A stretch of 64,000 bases of DNA. It comes from Smallanthus sonchifolius (taxonomy: Eukaryota; Streptophyta; Magnoliopsida; Asterales; Asteraceae). A model generated the notes under the pieces. The model was given only the letters and a program-made list of their open reading frames with translations. It ran no database searches and was not told the DNA's origin. Within the stretch, counting starts at the first letter, position 1; each line of letters starts with the position of its first letter. A program made the translations under genes and the position numbers. This document shows, piece by piece, positions 42,798-54,182 of this stretch. The stretch is from assembly GCA_023525975.1 (NCBI GenBank), contig CM042040.1:50623486-50687485 (forward strand), written 5' to 3'.

Positions 42798-43587
42798 GGT
42801 CATGTAATCCCCGAGGACTTTCCGACCTTATCTTAACTTCTCCGACATTGTAACCTATTTATGTTGTGAGTATATTTAATGAATTATTGGAATTCTTTTA
42901 TATTTAATACCATTACTACTATACGATAAACATTTATTCAAGAACAATTATATAGATATTTATTATATACATATGTTAATACAAATGTATAAACAAACCT
43001 CAAGAACATTAATGATAATGATTAATAAACTCATTTGAAAAAAATAGAATTTAATCATAAAAAAAATATATATATATATATAATTCAAGTAATTAATTTG
43101 GGTTATAATAAATCTATTACTTTTTATTTTAATTAAATAACTTATGAAATTTATAAAGATTTATAAATTTAAAAGTTGTTATGGTTTGTTTTTATAAAAC
43201 TTTGAAACATAAATTGGAATTAAAAACCTAACTTTGAACATGAAATAATAAACTTTGAAAGTCTGGGGGTTGACTTGCAAATTCTGAAACTAAATTGAGG
43301 CATGAAATAATAACATTTAAACCGCAGGGACCTGTTATGTAAATTATAAATTCTCCCTTCTCTCAAATGATCCCGAGTTCGAATCTGGCGAAAGCCGGCT
43401 TTGAAACCAAGACATTGATCTCGCGACTGAGGTAATAGCAATCGAAATCGAAACCGACAATACGTTCGCGAGACCCAATCGATCCATCTTCCACCTTTAA
43501 TCGAACCTTTATGATCGTATCAATGGTGAAACCCGTAACCGCGGCGTTCTTGAATGTCGATTACTCAATCGATTCATTTCCGAATGA

Positions 43588-43601
43588 ATCAGCTATAAAT
43601 A
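43588..43601 (+). promoter_or_regulatory. TATA-box candidate in 5' LTR of E
   Basis: GCTATAAATAGCC fits a plant Pol II TATA box and is conserved in the 3' LTR (about 51499). It sits 340 nt upstream of the tRNA-like module and 1.17 kb upstream of the leader-intron donor, so transcripts starting about 30 nt downstream would contain both. Confidence 0.55.
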
Positions 43602-43926
43602 GCCACTCAAATCCGTCGACGGTACTCATCCCAAACTCCCCGAACCTTAAATCCTTTCGTTAACGGCCACCGGAGCTCGAATTACCGTCGGCGAACACCC
43701 CAATTTTGGCTCGATCGATCTCGCGATCCACACAATTAAGTAAGGTAAAAATTATATCATTCGAACCGTTGGAACTAGAGGATCAAAATCCCTATGAAAT
43801 TAGGCACGACTGTTAGCCGGATCGACCGAAATTGCGGGCTAGGGTTTCGGTTGGATTTGGGGAAGATGATGGTCATGGCCTTCAGGGTAGACACTAACTC
43901 GAACCGCGTTTAGGACAAGGCATCAT

Positions 43927-44011
43927 GCCCAGTCCAGCGGTAAAGCGTGCGTGTTGGTGTTGAACCGGCAGAGGGCGCGGGTTCGAGTCTCGGCCCCTGC
44001 ATAATTTTTTT
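43927..44011 (+). other. tRNA-like module in 5' LTR of E
   Basis: CCAGCGGTAAAGCGTG (A-box-like). A hairpin at 43968-44000 has outer GCAG/CTGC, then GGGC/GCCC, then CGGG/CTCG around T-loop TTCGAGT (B box GGTTCGAGTCT). Seven T follow at 44005-44011. The primary sequence differs from B and F but the layout is the same. Confidence 0.65.
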
Positions 44012-44770
44012 AAGCCTTTTCTGTTTACCTTTTTATACATTTTAAATTCCTGAAAATTGTAAATAAAATTTATATAAATCCTAGAATCATAAAACTATAA
44101 ATCTAAAACTTATAAAAATGACTTTTATTTATTGTAGGTATAAATAGGAAATTCTTTTAACTTTTAATATATTATTTAAATATTTAAAAATCCAATTAAA
44201 TTAATTTTCAAATTATATTAATCTCTCCATTTTATAAATTAAAACCATAAACCTTTGAGTTTATTTTTAAATTAAGAATACATTATAAACCCCTACAAAT
44301 TCCTAAATAAATTAATTAGTTAGTCGAATTTACTAAATTATCTTATAAACTAATAATGTTTATTATTAGACATTATTAAAATCTTTTAAAACATAAAAAT
44401 AATTATTTTTGACAAAGAATAATTATTTAAATACTTAAACGATTATTTTTAATAAATAATTATACAAATCTCTTTTATCTCACTTAAATCATACAAGTCC
44501 TTATTAACTTATTTGATTAGTCGTTTTAAAACTTACAAAACATTTTAGTTGAACCTAAATGTACAGAACTGTATCATTTCAAAATTCCAAATTATGATAT
44601 AAACTACTTTTCCCAAAACTTATATAACCTCATCCTCAACCTCAGACTTTACTATCTCATGCAAGCTATCTCAACCTTAGAACCCAATCTATCATGTAGG
44701 TGTGTTGTGAGAAATTCTCACGATATCTATTCAACTTATCAAACTCAATCATCTTTAGCTCCTCATTTAA

Positions 44771-45357
44771 GTGAGTATTCATAGCCCCTTTTTACTGCTT
44801 TTGTTTTTGGGGTGAAACATGCATTAACTATCTTATCTACACGATTCATTAACTTGATTCTATGCTATGATATACATGCTTATATCTTTAACTATTTGGT
44901 GTCCATTGCATGAATGCATGCCAGTACGTTCATTAACTTGTGTTGCAAGCCTAAGGTAGTACCTAACATGATCATTTATAGGGGAAGCCAAAACTAAACT
45001 AAACTTACCACACGACCTTGGCGGGTTGTTGTTGGTGTGAACTATTGTCATGGGTGTATCTCCCCATGATGGATGTGAACTATTAGCATGGGTGTATCTC
45101 CCCATGTTGGACGTGAACTATAAAACTTCGGGTGTTATCTAACCCTTTTTGTCAAAACGGCAATCCGTGGGATTGTGGCAGCTAGATTTCATTTACCAGG
45201 GTTGAACTGTACGCTTGGAGCCTTATGTGTTCTTATATATGCTTTAGATCTGCATTTGAATCTTCTGAATCGTAAACTATATCTAAACTTTAGTTTGGTG
45301 TCAAAACCTATGTTGCTCACCAACTACTTGTAGTTGACATTTACTCACATGTTTCAG
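44771..45357 (+). other. Candidate leader intron in LTR of E
   Basis: Donor TTTAA|GTGAGTATTC at 44771 and acceptor ACTCACATGTTTCAG|GTGC ending 45357, 587 nt. The conserved CACCAACTACTTGTAGTTGACA lies just upstream of the acceptor. Both sites are unchanged in the 3' LTR. Confidence 0.5.
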
Positions 45358-45574
45358 GTGCACCTGCTTAAGGCCATTGCTGCTCATGTAGGACCTGGAC
45401 CTAGATAAGGAATTGAAATTATATTATGTTAGACTTTTGACTTTTCATTGTTCTTGTAACGGATCATTTAATATGGATTAATAAATACTTTCGCATTAAA
45501 TAGATGATCATGAGCTTTTGAACAACCGTGTCAGCCCCGACGTATAATCCGCCGCCGACCGGGGTGCGACAGAT

Positions 45575-45635
45575 TGGTATCAGAGCGATGGTTATAGGGA
45601 ATTAGGTTATTAGACACATGACCTAGACTATAACC
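45575..45635 (+). promoter_or_regulatory. PBS and post-PBS stem of E
   Basis: TGGTATCAGAGC (45575-45586) matches initiator-Met tRNA over 12 nt. Perfect inverted 8-mers GGTTATAG (45590-45597) and CTATAACC (45628-45635) follow, as in B. Confidence 0.82.
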
Positions 45636-46113
45636 TAGGAGTCCCAAACATGAGTTTAACTCGTGTATTTTATTAGGAACTCCTCTATGCTATGCTTATC
45701 TACAACTATCTATTTCTAGCTACCTGATGCAACTACGTGAACTACAAGTGAGCTATACTCTTAGACTAAAAAGTCTAACCCAAACAAAACTCCCGAAGGT
45801 ATGTGGGTTCTAACTAATGAATGGGGACTTGTGCAATCAGGAAGGGTGGATGCCTGTATTCTGGGAATTCTGTCTAGGAAAGCATTTCGTATAAATCCAA
45901 ATCAACCGCTGGACCAGTTATGCTTTCCTGGGAATTCTTGGGATAAGTATCCACTTATAGGCTAAAGCATGACTCCTCAAACATTAAGATGAACCTACAG
46001 AGCCTTGCTAAGTCAATGTGTCCACTAGGGTACCATCCAGGTTTAAACCATTAACTTGCAGCTTATTTACAACTCTTCGTATCTTATGAACTCTCTATTC
46101 GTCCCTTTGTAGA
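45636..46113 (+). other. Untranslated leader of E
   Basis: 478 nt between PBS stem and gag ATG. No ORF1 homologue or other frame worth calling. This contrasts with the B/C/D/F lineage, which has ORF1 here. Confidence 0.6.
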
Positions 46114-49100
46114 ATGCCTCCCCGTCGTGACCGCAGAAACAACCTCACTGACAGGATTATCCAGCAAATGACTACTATCCTGCCCACTATGGTCAATCAG
46201 CTGAATCAAAATGTTGCACCGAGAAACCCGGTGTGTACATTCAAGCATTTTAACTCCTGAAATCCTACAAAGTTCTTCGGGAACGAAGGAGCCACTGGAC
46301 TTCTCCAATGGTTCGAGAGCATTGAAGGAACCTTCATCAGTGCGGACTGCCCTGAGAACCTAAAGGTTCGCTATGCTACCAGTGTCTTCCAAAAGAGGGC
46401 ACTCACCTGGTGGAATGGGGAGAAACAAAACCGGGGAATGGAAACTGCACTAGCCCTATCTTGGGCTGAGGTCAAGACTCTTATGACAGAAGAGTTTTGC
46501 CCCTGGAATGAAGTCCAGATGCTAGAAGCCGAATTTTGGGACTTGAAGCAAGATAGTGGTGAAAGTCTTGCCTACACCACTCGTTTCCATGAACTCAGTC
46601 TACTAGTGCCCCACATGGTCACTCCTCTCTCTCGAGCAATCGAGAAATACATCAATGGTCTGCGCATGCAGATTCAAGACACTGTCCTGGGTAGCAAACT
46701 GGTAACCCTTGAGGAAGCCATCCGTCTTGCTGCCACCCTATCAGACAATCACATCAAGGCTGGAACCCTATCCAAGAAGGGTGCCAAGAAAGTGTCTGAG
46801 AAGACCACTGCAGAATCTTCCAAGGAGACCCGGTCTAAGTCTTCTTTCAACAACAGGAAGAGGAAGGGCAAGAACTTTGCCATTGTTACCCCAGCCGTTC
46901 CTCTGACCCAGGTAGCTCCAACTACCTCCAACCCCAACGAAAAGCAATATGTGGGAAACTCACCACTGTGTAACACCTGCAGACTACACCACCCTACCCA
47001 ATCTCCATGCCGTTTGTGCACCCTATGCGGGCGTTATGGGCACTGGGCAGTTACCTGCCGCATCCCTCCAGCACCACAAGTTTACCAGCCTGCCGTTCCC
47101 GTTCCTGCTGTCCCAGTTCCTGCTGCTATCAACCAGGGTCGTGCCTGTTATGAGTGCGGTGACCCGAACCATTTCAGAAACCGCTTCCCTAGGTTGGTCA
47201 TTGTAAACCAGGCCAACATGAACCAGGGCAATATGATTCAAGGAAACATGAATCAAGGAAATATGAACCGAGGAAATGTGAACCAAGGAAATGCAAACTC
47301 CGCAGCTCGTGGACGTGCCTTCAACATTAATGCTAACGAGGCTCAAGCCAATAATGAGGTGGTGAACGGTATGTACCTAATTAACCAGCAATATGCCTCT
47401 ATCCTATTTGACACTGGTTCCGATAGAAGTTTCGTGTCCTTCGAATTTGAACCACAACTTGCTATGAGTCAAGCTAAATTAGACAAACCCTTTGACATTC
47501 TAGTAGCAGACGGTTATTCTGTCTCGTGTGACTCTATCATTAGAAACTGTACTCTGAACTTGAACGATCACGACTTCTCTATCAATCTTATTCCTATGGC
47601 ACTCGGAGGTTTTGACATCATAGTAGGCATGGATTGGCTGACTGGGCACCATGCTGAAGTTATCTGCTTTGACAAGTATATTAGTATCCCTCTCGGCACG
47701 GGCGACATTCTGGAAGTCTGCGGTGAAAAGCCGTCGAATGGGCTAAAGCTCATGTCTTGCACCATCGAACGGAAGTTCTTACGAAAGAAGTGTGTGGCGT
47801 TCTTGGCCCATGTTGTGGATAAGAAAAGCAAAGACAAGAGTCCTCAAGATATTCCCGTGATCAAAGACTTTCCGGAAGTATTTCCCAAGGACTTACCTGG
47901 TCTTCCTCCTATACGTCAAGTCGAATTCCGTATTGACTTAGTGCCAGGAGCAAACCCCGTGGCCAAGTCACCTTATCGTCTTGCACCATCAGAGATGCAG
48001 GAACTTTCAAGCCAACTCCGAGAACTTTCTGACAAAGGATTTATTCGTCCTAGCGTTTCCCCTTGGGGAGCACCTGTTCTATTCGTCAAGAAGAAGGATG
48101 GTTCTTTCAGAATGTGCATCGACTATCGGGAACTCAACAAGCTTACTGTGAAGAACCGTTATCCACTTCCGAGGATTGATGATTTATTAGATCAACTTCA
48201 AGGCTCGACTTACTTCTCGAAGATTGATCTTCGTTCTGGTTACCACCAGTTACGAGTCCTCGAATCCGATATTCCAAAGACAGCCTTTCGTACAAGATAC
48301 GGCCATTACGAATTCATGGTTATGCCCTTTGGTCTAACCAACGCACCTGCGGTGTTCATGGACCTTATGAATCGCGTGTGCAAACCGTACTTGGACAAGT
48401 TCGTAATCGTCTTCATTGACGATATCCTAATCTATTCAAAATCAAAAGCAGAGCACGAGGAACATCTACGTTTGGTTTTAGATCTCTTGAAGAAGGAGCA
48501 ATTATACGCTAAGTTCTCCAAGTGTGAATTTTGGCTAAAAGAGGTCCAATTTTTGGGACACATAGTCAACGAGAAGGGTATTCACGTGGATCCTGCTAAG
48601 ATTGAAGCAGTAAAGAACTGGCAAACTCCAAAGACCCCTACCGAAGTCCGTTCTTTTCTTGGTTTAGCTGGCTATTATCGTCGTTTCATAGCCAACTTTT
48701 CCAAAATCGCGGTGCCACTCACTGCATTGACACATAAAGGCAAGCCCTACGAGTGGGGACCAAAGCAAGAGGAAGCCTTCCAGACTCTAAAGCAGAAATT
48801 GTGTGAAGCCCCTATTTTAACACTTCCTGACGGAACTGAAGATTTTGTCGTCTACTGTGACGCTTCTCACTTAGGCCTTGGTTGCGTTCTTATGCAACGA
48901 GGCAAAGTGATTGCTTACGTGTCTCGGCAACTCAAAATCCATGAGAAAAATTATACGATGCACGACCTTGAGCTAGGTGCGGTCGTATTCGCTCTCAAAA
49001 TTTGGAGACACTACTTGTATGGCACTAAGTGTGAGATTTTCACCGACCATAAGAGTCTCCAGCATATCTTCAATCAGAAAGAACTCAACATGAGGCAAAG

Positions 49101-50670
49101 GCGTTGGGTTGAACTCTTAAACGACTACGACTGCAACATTTGTTATCATCCTGGTAAGGCGAATGTCGTGGCCGATGCTCTTAGTCGTAAAGAACCTATC
49201 AAGATCCATAGCATTCGTATCCAAAATGATATTCAAACTCGTATCATGGAAGCACAACATCTCTCGGTTATGGAAGGGAACATGTACAACGAAATGTCAT
49301 GCGATGCAGAACTCCAGCTGGAAACCAAACCCAATGGGTTACTCTACTTTCTAAACCGCATTTGGATCCCTGACCGTGATAACCTTCGTACTTTTGTCAT
49401 GAACGAGGCTCACAAGACTCGTTATTCTATCCATCCAGGTGCACACAAAATGTACAAGGATCTTCGTACTCAATACTGGTGGCCTGGTATGAAAAAGGAC
49501 ATCGCTCTATACGTGTCCAAGTGCCTTACTTGTTTGAAGGTTAAGGCCGAACACCAGCGTCCATCAGGCTTGCTTGAACAACCCGAGATACCTGTGTGGA
49601 AGTGGGAATGTATTGCCATGGACTTCATAACCAAACTCCCGCACACGTCCCGTGGTCATGATAGCATATGGGTGATCATCGACCGTTTGACAAAATCTGC
49701 TCATTTCTTGCCTATCCGTGAAGACTACCGAGTTGAGAAATTGGCTCGAATCTACATTGATGAGATTGTTAGTCGACACGGTGTACCTCTTAATATCATT
49801 TCTGATCTTGACGGACGATTCACTTCTCGTTTCTGGCAATCATTACAATCAGCTTTGGGCACTCAGTTGAATCTTAGTACGGCTTACCATCCGCAAACTG
49901 ATGGTCAGTCTGAACGAACGATTCAAACTCTCGAAGACATGCTTAGAGCCTGTGTCATTGACTTCAAGGGTAATTGGGACTTACACCTGCCCTTAGTCGA
50001 GTTCTCGTATAATAACAGCTACCACACGAGCATCGACATGGCTCCTTTTGAGGCACTTTATGGTCGTAAGTGCCGTTCTCCTATCTGTTGGACGGAGATT
50101 GGGGAATCACAGATTACTGGCCCTGAACTCATCCAAGAAACTTCTGACAAGATCTTGCAAATCCGAGACAACCTTCTGGCTGCAAGGAGTCGACAAAAGA
50201 GCTACGCTGACAAACGTCGAAAATCCTTAGAGTTTCAAGTCGGTGATCTAGTCCTTCTCAAGGTATCCCCTTGGAAAGGAGTAGTCCGTTTTGGAAAGAA
50301 AGGGAAGCTTGCACCGAGATTTGTAGGCCCTTTTAAAATCCTGGAACGGATTGGGAAAGTAGCTTACAAGTTGGATCTTCCAGAAGAGCTTAGTAACATT
50401 CATCCTACTTTCCATATCTCAAACTTAAAGAAATGCTTGGCTGATGAGAACCTCCAAATACCGCTCGACGAGGTGCACATTGACGAATCAATGCACTTCG
50501 TGGAGAAACCCGTGGAAATCATGGATCGGGAGGTTAAGCAACTCAAGCGAAGCCAAATCCCAGTTGTGAAGGTTCGATGGGAATCCAAACGTGGCCCTGA
50601 GTTTACTTGGGAACGTGAAGACCAGATGAAGGCCAAGTACCCTCACCTATTCCCCAGACCCTCCTCTTAG
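46114..50670 (+). pseudogene. Gag-pol polyprotein of E, one premature stop
   Basis: 1518 codons plus stop, one frame, start MPPRRDRRNN at 46114. TGA at 46258-46260 replaces residue 49; downstream the frame is open from the next ATG at 46438 (1410 residues). Residue numbers from 46114: knuckle CTLCGRYGHWAVTC at 302-315; second knuckle CYECGDPNHFRNRF at 345-358 with its last Cys changed to Phe (TTC, 47185-47187); NQGN repeats about 367-397; protease DTG at 433; RT FIDD Asp pair 769-770; RNase H Asp 916; integrase zinc His from 1100; DDE triad 1170, 1231 and 1267 (D-35-E); GPY-like module about 1400; chromodomain about 1460-1515 (EFTWEREDQ). All catalytic residues I could check are present. Confidence 0.93.
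47212..47305 (+). repeat. 15-nt repeat encoding NQGN units in gag of E
   Basis: AACATGAACCAGGGC-type units repeat about six times with third-position changes, giving a flexible Asn/Gln/Gly linker after the second zinc knuckle. Length is likely to vary between copies. Confidence 0.85.
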
Positions 50671-50689
50671 TGAAATTTCGGGGCGAAAT

Positions 50690-50708
50690 CTCCTAAAGTA
50701 GGGGAGAC
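50690..50708 (+). promoter_or_regulatory. Polypurine tract of E
   Basis: CCTAAAGTAGGGGAGAC immediately before the 3' LTR start TGTAATCCC at 50709. GAAATTTCGGGGCGAAATC lies just upstream. Only a single copy is present, unlike in B, C, D and F. Confidence 0.85.
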
Positions 50709-53478
50709 TGTAATCCCTGAGGAATTTCCGACCTTATCTTAACTTCTCCGACATTGTAACCTATTTATGTTGTGAGTATATTTAATGAATTATTGGAATT
50801 CTTTTATATTTAATACCATTACTACTATACGATAAACATTTATTCAAGAACAATTATATAGATATTTATTATATACATATGTTAATACAAATGTATAAAC
50901 AAATCTCAAGAACATTAATGATAATGATTAATAAACTCATTTGAGAAAAAATAGAATTTAATCATAAAAAATATATATATATATATATAATTCAAGTAAT
51001 TAATTTGGGTTATAATAAATCTATTACTTTTTATTTTAATTAAATAACTTATGAAATTTATAAAGATTTATAAATTTAAAAGTTGTTATGGTTTGTTTTT
51101 ATAAAACTTTGAAACATAAATTGGAATTAAAAACCTAACTTTGAACATGAAATAATAAACTTTGAAAGTCTGGGGGTTGACTTACAAATTCTGAAACTAA
51201 ATTGAGGCATGAAATAATAACATTTAAACCGCAGGGACCTGTTATGTAAATTCTAAATTCTCCCTTCTCTCAAATGATCCCGAGTTCGAATCTGGCGAAA
51301 GCCGGCTTTGAAACCAAGACATTGATCTCGCGACTGAGGTAATAGCAATCGAAATCGAAACCGACAATACGTTCGCGAGACCCAATCGATCCATCTACCA
51401 CCTTTAATCGAACCTTTATGATCGTATCAATGGTGAAACCCGTAACCGCGGCGTTCTTGAATGTCGATTACTTAATAGATTCATTTCCGAATGAATCAGC
51501 TATAAATAGCCACTCAAATCCGTCGATGGTACTCATCCTAAACTCCCCGAACCTTAAATCCTTTCGTTAACGGCCACCGGAGCTCGAATTACCGTCGGCG
51601 AACACCCCGATTTTGGCTCGATCGATCTCGCGATCCACACAATTAACTAAGGTAAAAATTATATCATTCGAACCGTTGGAACTAGAGGATCAAAAAGCCC
51701 TATGAAATTAGGCACGACTGTTAACCTGATCGACCGAAATTGCGGGCTAGGGTTTCGGTTGGATTTGGGGAAGATGATGGTCGTGGCCTTCAGGGTAGAC
51801 ACTAACTCGAACCGCGTTTAGGACAAGGCATCATGCCCAGTCCAGCGGTAAAGCGTGCGTGTTGGTGTTGAACCGGCAGAGGGCGCGGGTTCGAGTCCCG
51901 GCCCCTGCATAATTTTTTTAAGCCTTTTCTGTTTACCTTTTATACATTTTAAATTCCTGTAAATTGTAAATAAAATTTATATAAATCCTAGAATCATAAA
52001 ACTATAAATCTAAAACTTATAAAAATGACTTTTATTTATTCTAGGTATAAATAGGAAATTCTTTTAACTTTTAATATATTATTTAAATATTTAAAAATCC
52101 AATTAAATTAATTTTCAAATTATATTAATCTCTCCATTTTATAAATTAAAACCATAAACCTTTGTGTTTATTTTTAAATTAAGAATACATTATAAACCCG
52201 TACAAATTCCTAAATAAATTAATTAGTTAGTCGAATTTACTAAATTATCTTATAAACTAATAATGTTTATTATTAGACATTATTAAAATCTTTTAAAACA
52301 TAAAAATAATTATTTTTGACAAAGAATAATTATTTAAATACTTAAACGATTATTTTTAATAAATAATTATACAAATCTCTTTTATCTCACTTAAATCATA
52401 CAAGTCCTTATTAACTTATTTGATTAGTCGTTTTAAAACTTACAAAACATTTTAGTTGAACCTAAATGTATAGAACTGTATCATTTCAAAATTCCAAATT
52501 ATGATATAAACTACTTTTCCCAAAACTTATATAACCTCATCCTCAACCTCAGACTTTACTATCTCATGCAAGCTATCTCAACCTTAGAACCCAATCTATC
52601 GTGTAGGTGTGTTGTGAGAAATTCTCACGATATCTATTCAACTTATCAAACTCAATCATCTTTAGCTCCTCATTTAAGTGAGTATTCATAGCCCCTTTTT
52701 ACTGCTTTTGTTTTTGGGGTGAAACATGCATTAACTATCTTATCTACACGATTCATTAACTTGATTCTATGCTATGATATACATGCTTATATCTTTAACT
52801 ATTTGGTGACAATTGCATGAATGCATGCCAGTACGTTCATTAACTTGTGTTGCATGCCTAAGGTAGTACCTAACATGATCATTTATAGGGGAAGCCGAAA
52901 CTAAACTAAACTTACCACACGACCTTGGCGGGTTGTTGTTGGTGTGAACTATTGTCATGGGTGTATCTCCCCATGATGGATGTGAACTATTAGCATGGGT
53001 GTATCTCCCCATGTTGGACGTGAACTATAAAACTTCGGGTGTTATCTAACCCTTTTTATCAAAACGGCAATCCGTGGGATTGTGGCAGCTAGATTTCATT
53101 TACCAGGGTTGAACTGTACGCTTGGAGCCTTATGTGTTCTTATATATGCTTTAGATCTGCATTTGAATCTTCTGAATCGTAAACTATATCTAAACTTTAG
53201 TTTGGTGTCAAAACCTATGTTGCTCACCAACTACTTGTAGTTGACATTTACTCGCATGTTTCAGGTGCACCTGCTTAAGGCCATTACTGCTCATGTAGGA
53301 CCTGGACCTAGATAAGGAATTGACATTATATTATGTTAGACTTTTGACTTTTCATTGTTCTTGTAACGGATCATTTAATATGGATTAATAAATACTTTCG
53401 CATTAAATAGATGATCATGAGCTTTTGAACAACCGTGTCAGCCCTGGCGTATAATCCGTCGCCGGCCGGGGTGTGACA
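50709..53478 (+). mobile_element. 3' LTR of E
   Basis: Full-length copy of the 5' LTR ending GGGGTGTGACA. It has the same TATA, tRNA-like, leader-intron and CCCC...GGGG signals. Differences are mostly transitions plus small indels in A- and T-runs. Confidence 0.95.
51834..51919 (+). other. tRNA-like module in 3' LTR of E
   Basis: Hairpin 51876-51908 with T-loop GGTTCGAGTCC (a better B box than the 5' copy) and seven T at 51913-51919. Confidence 0.65.
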
Positions 53479-53483
53479 GGTCA

Positions 53484-54066
53484 CCCTCTATTGAAGACCT
53501 TCAGCAGTGTGGTTTGCTACGTGTAGCTGAGCTTCCATAGCAGCCAATCTCTCAAGAACTCATTCCATATCATCGTCCATAGTGTCGTCCCTCGTCTCCA
53601 TATGTGCCCCACGATCCACTAAAAGGTTATGGACATGGTCCGTTGTAGCTAGTTCGGTAGTCAAAAGTTCTATTCCTACCTTATTCTCCTCTATTTGAGG
53701 TCCATTTTTCAGAAGGTTAGGTATCTCATTGGTAGCATCTTGCACAATACTTAATTCCTTTGACATATGAGATATGAAGGCTGCGAAAGCTTGTTCCATA
53801 GTGCATGGCAAGCTAGGTAGTAGGGATGATGAGGATGCAGAACCGAAGTAAGGTGATGGAACATCTCCCATTTCGATCCACCTTTCGATCATTTGAGGGT
53901 ATACGTTCCAATTAAGAGTATAATCCATTGCTCGCGCGTTACTCGTTTCACCCTGGTCAACTGAATGGTCACTGAAAGTAGTCCGGCACCTTTTGGGCTC
54001 CGGGGATGGTAAGATAGGCGCCTTATGTCCTAGTGCCTTAGGTGATGGATGTGAAGTTGACGACAT
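53484..54066 (-). pseudogene. ORF1 of C, 5' part
   Basis: From ATG at 54066 (MSSTSHPSPKALGHK) through the basic patch PKRCRTT, YPQMIERWIEMGDVPSPYFG and a helical segment to the E insertion. A TAG in the LQ-RV position near 53490 and substitutions damage it; D has the same TAG. The normal spacing to the PBS (about 100 nt) is kept. Confidence 0.8.
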
Positions 54067-54165
54067 GTTCCTGTAACAATATGTATAAGTGCCAAACATC
54101 CAAATGACATGTAACTAATGTGTGACGCTATAGTCTAGTATGCAATCGTAGTTCTCTATAACCAA

Positions 54166-54179
54166 TGGCTCTGATACCA
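54166..54179 (-). promoter_or_regulatory. Primer-binding site of C
   Basis: Minus strand TGGTATCAGAGCCA, then ATTGG diverging from the tRNA. Three nucleotides from the LTR at 54183. The GGTTATAG half of the post-PBS stem follows. Confidence 0.85.
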
Positions 54180-54182
54180 ATG

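Larger units (their letters stand above)
42803..45571 (+). mobile_element. 5' LTR of E
   Basis: TGTAATCCCCGAGG to CCGGGGTGCGACA. AT-rich U3, short TATA region (CTATAAATAGCC at about 43590), tRNA-like module 43927-44011, leader-intron signals 44771-45357 and the CCCC...GGGG block at 44785-44815. A second B-box-like GAGTTCGAATC occurs at about 43375. Confidence 0.94.
42803..53478 (+). mobile_element. Element E: young Tekay-type gypsy element, 10.7 kb
   Basis: LTRs 42803-45571 (2769 bp) and 50709-53478 (2770 bp), TG...CA ends, perfect 5-bp target duplication GGTCA (42798-42802 and 53479-53483) inside ORF1 of C. By eye roughly 35-45 substitutions separate the LTRs (about 1.3-1.6%). It has PBS, a single gag-pol frame with one in-frame TGA, and PPT. 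No ORF1, no gag intron. Last insertion in the window. Confidence 0.96.

Noticed and set aside
43220..43441. 73-residue minus-strand frame in the E LTR
   Set aside because: Short, in U3, only in LTR DNA, no recognisable domain.
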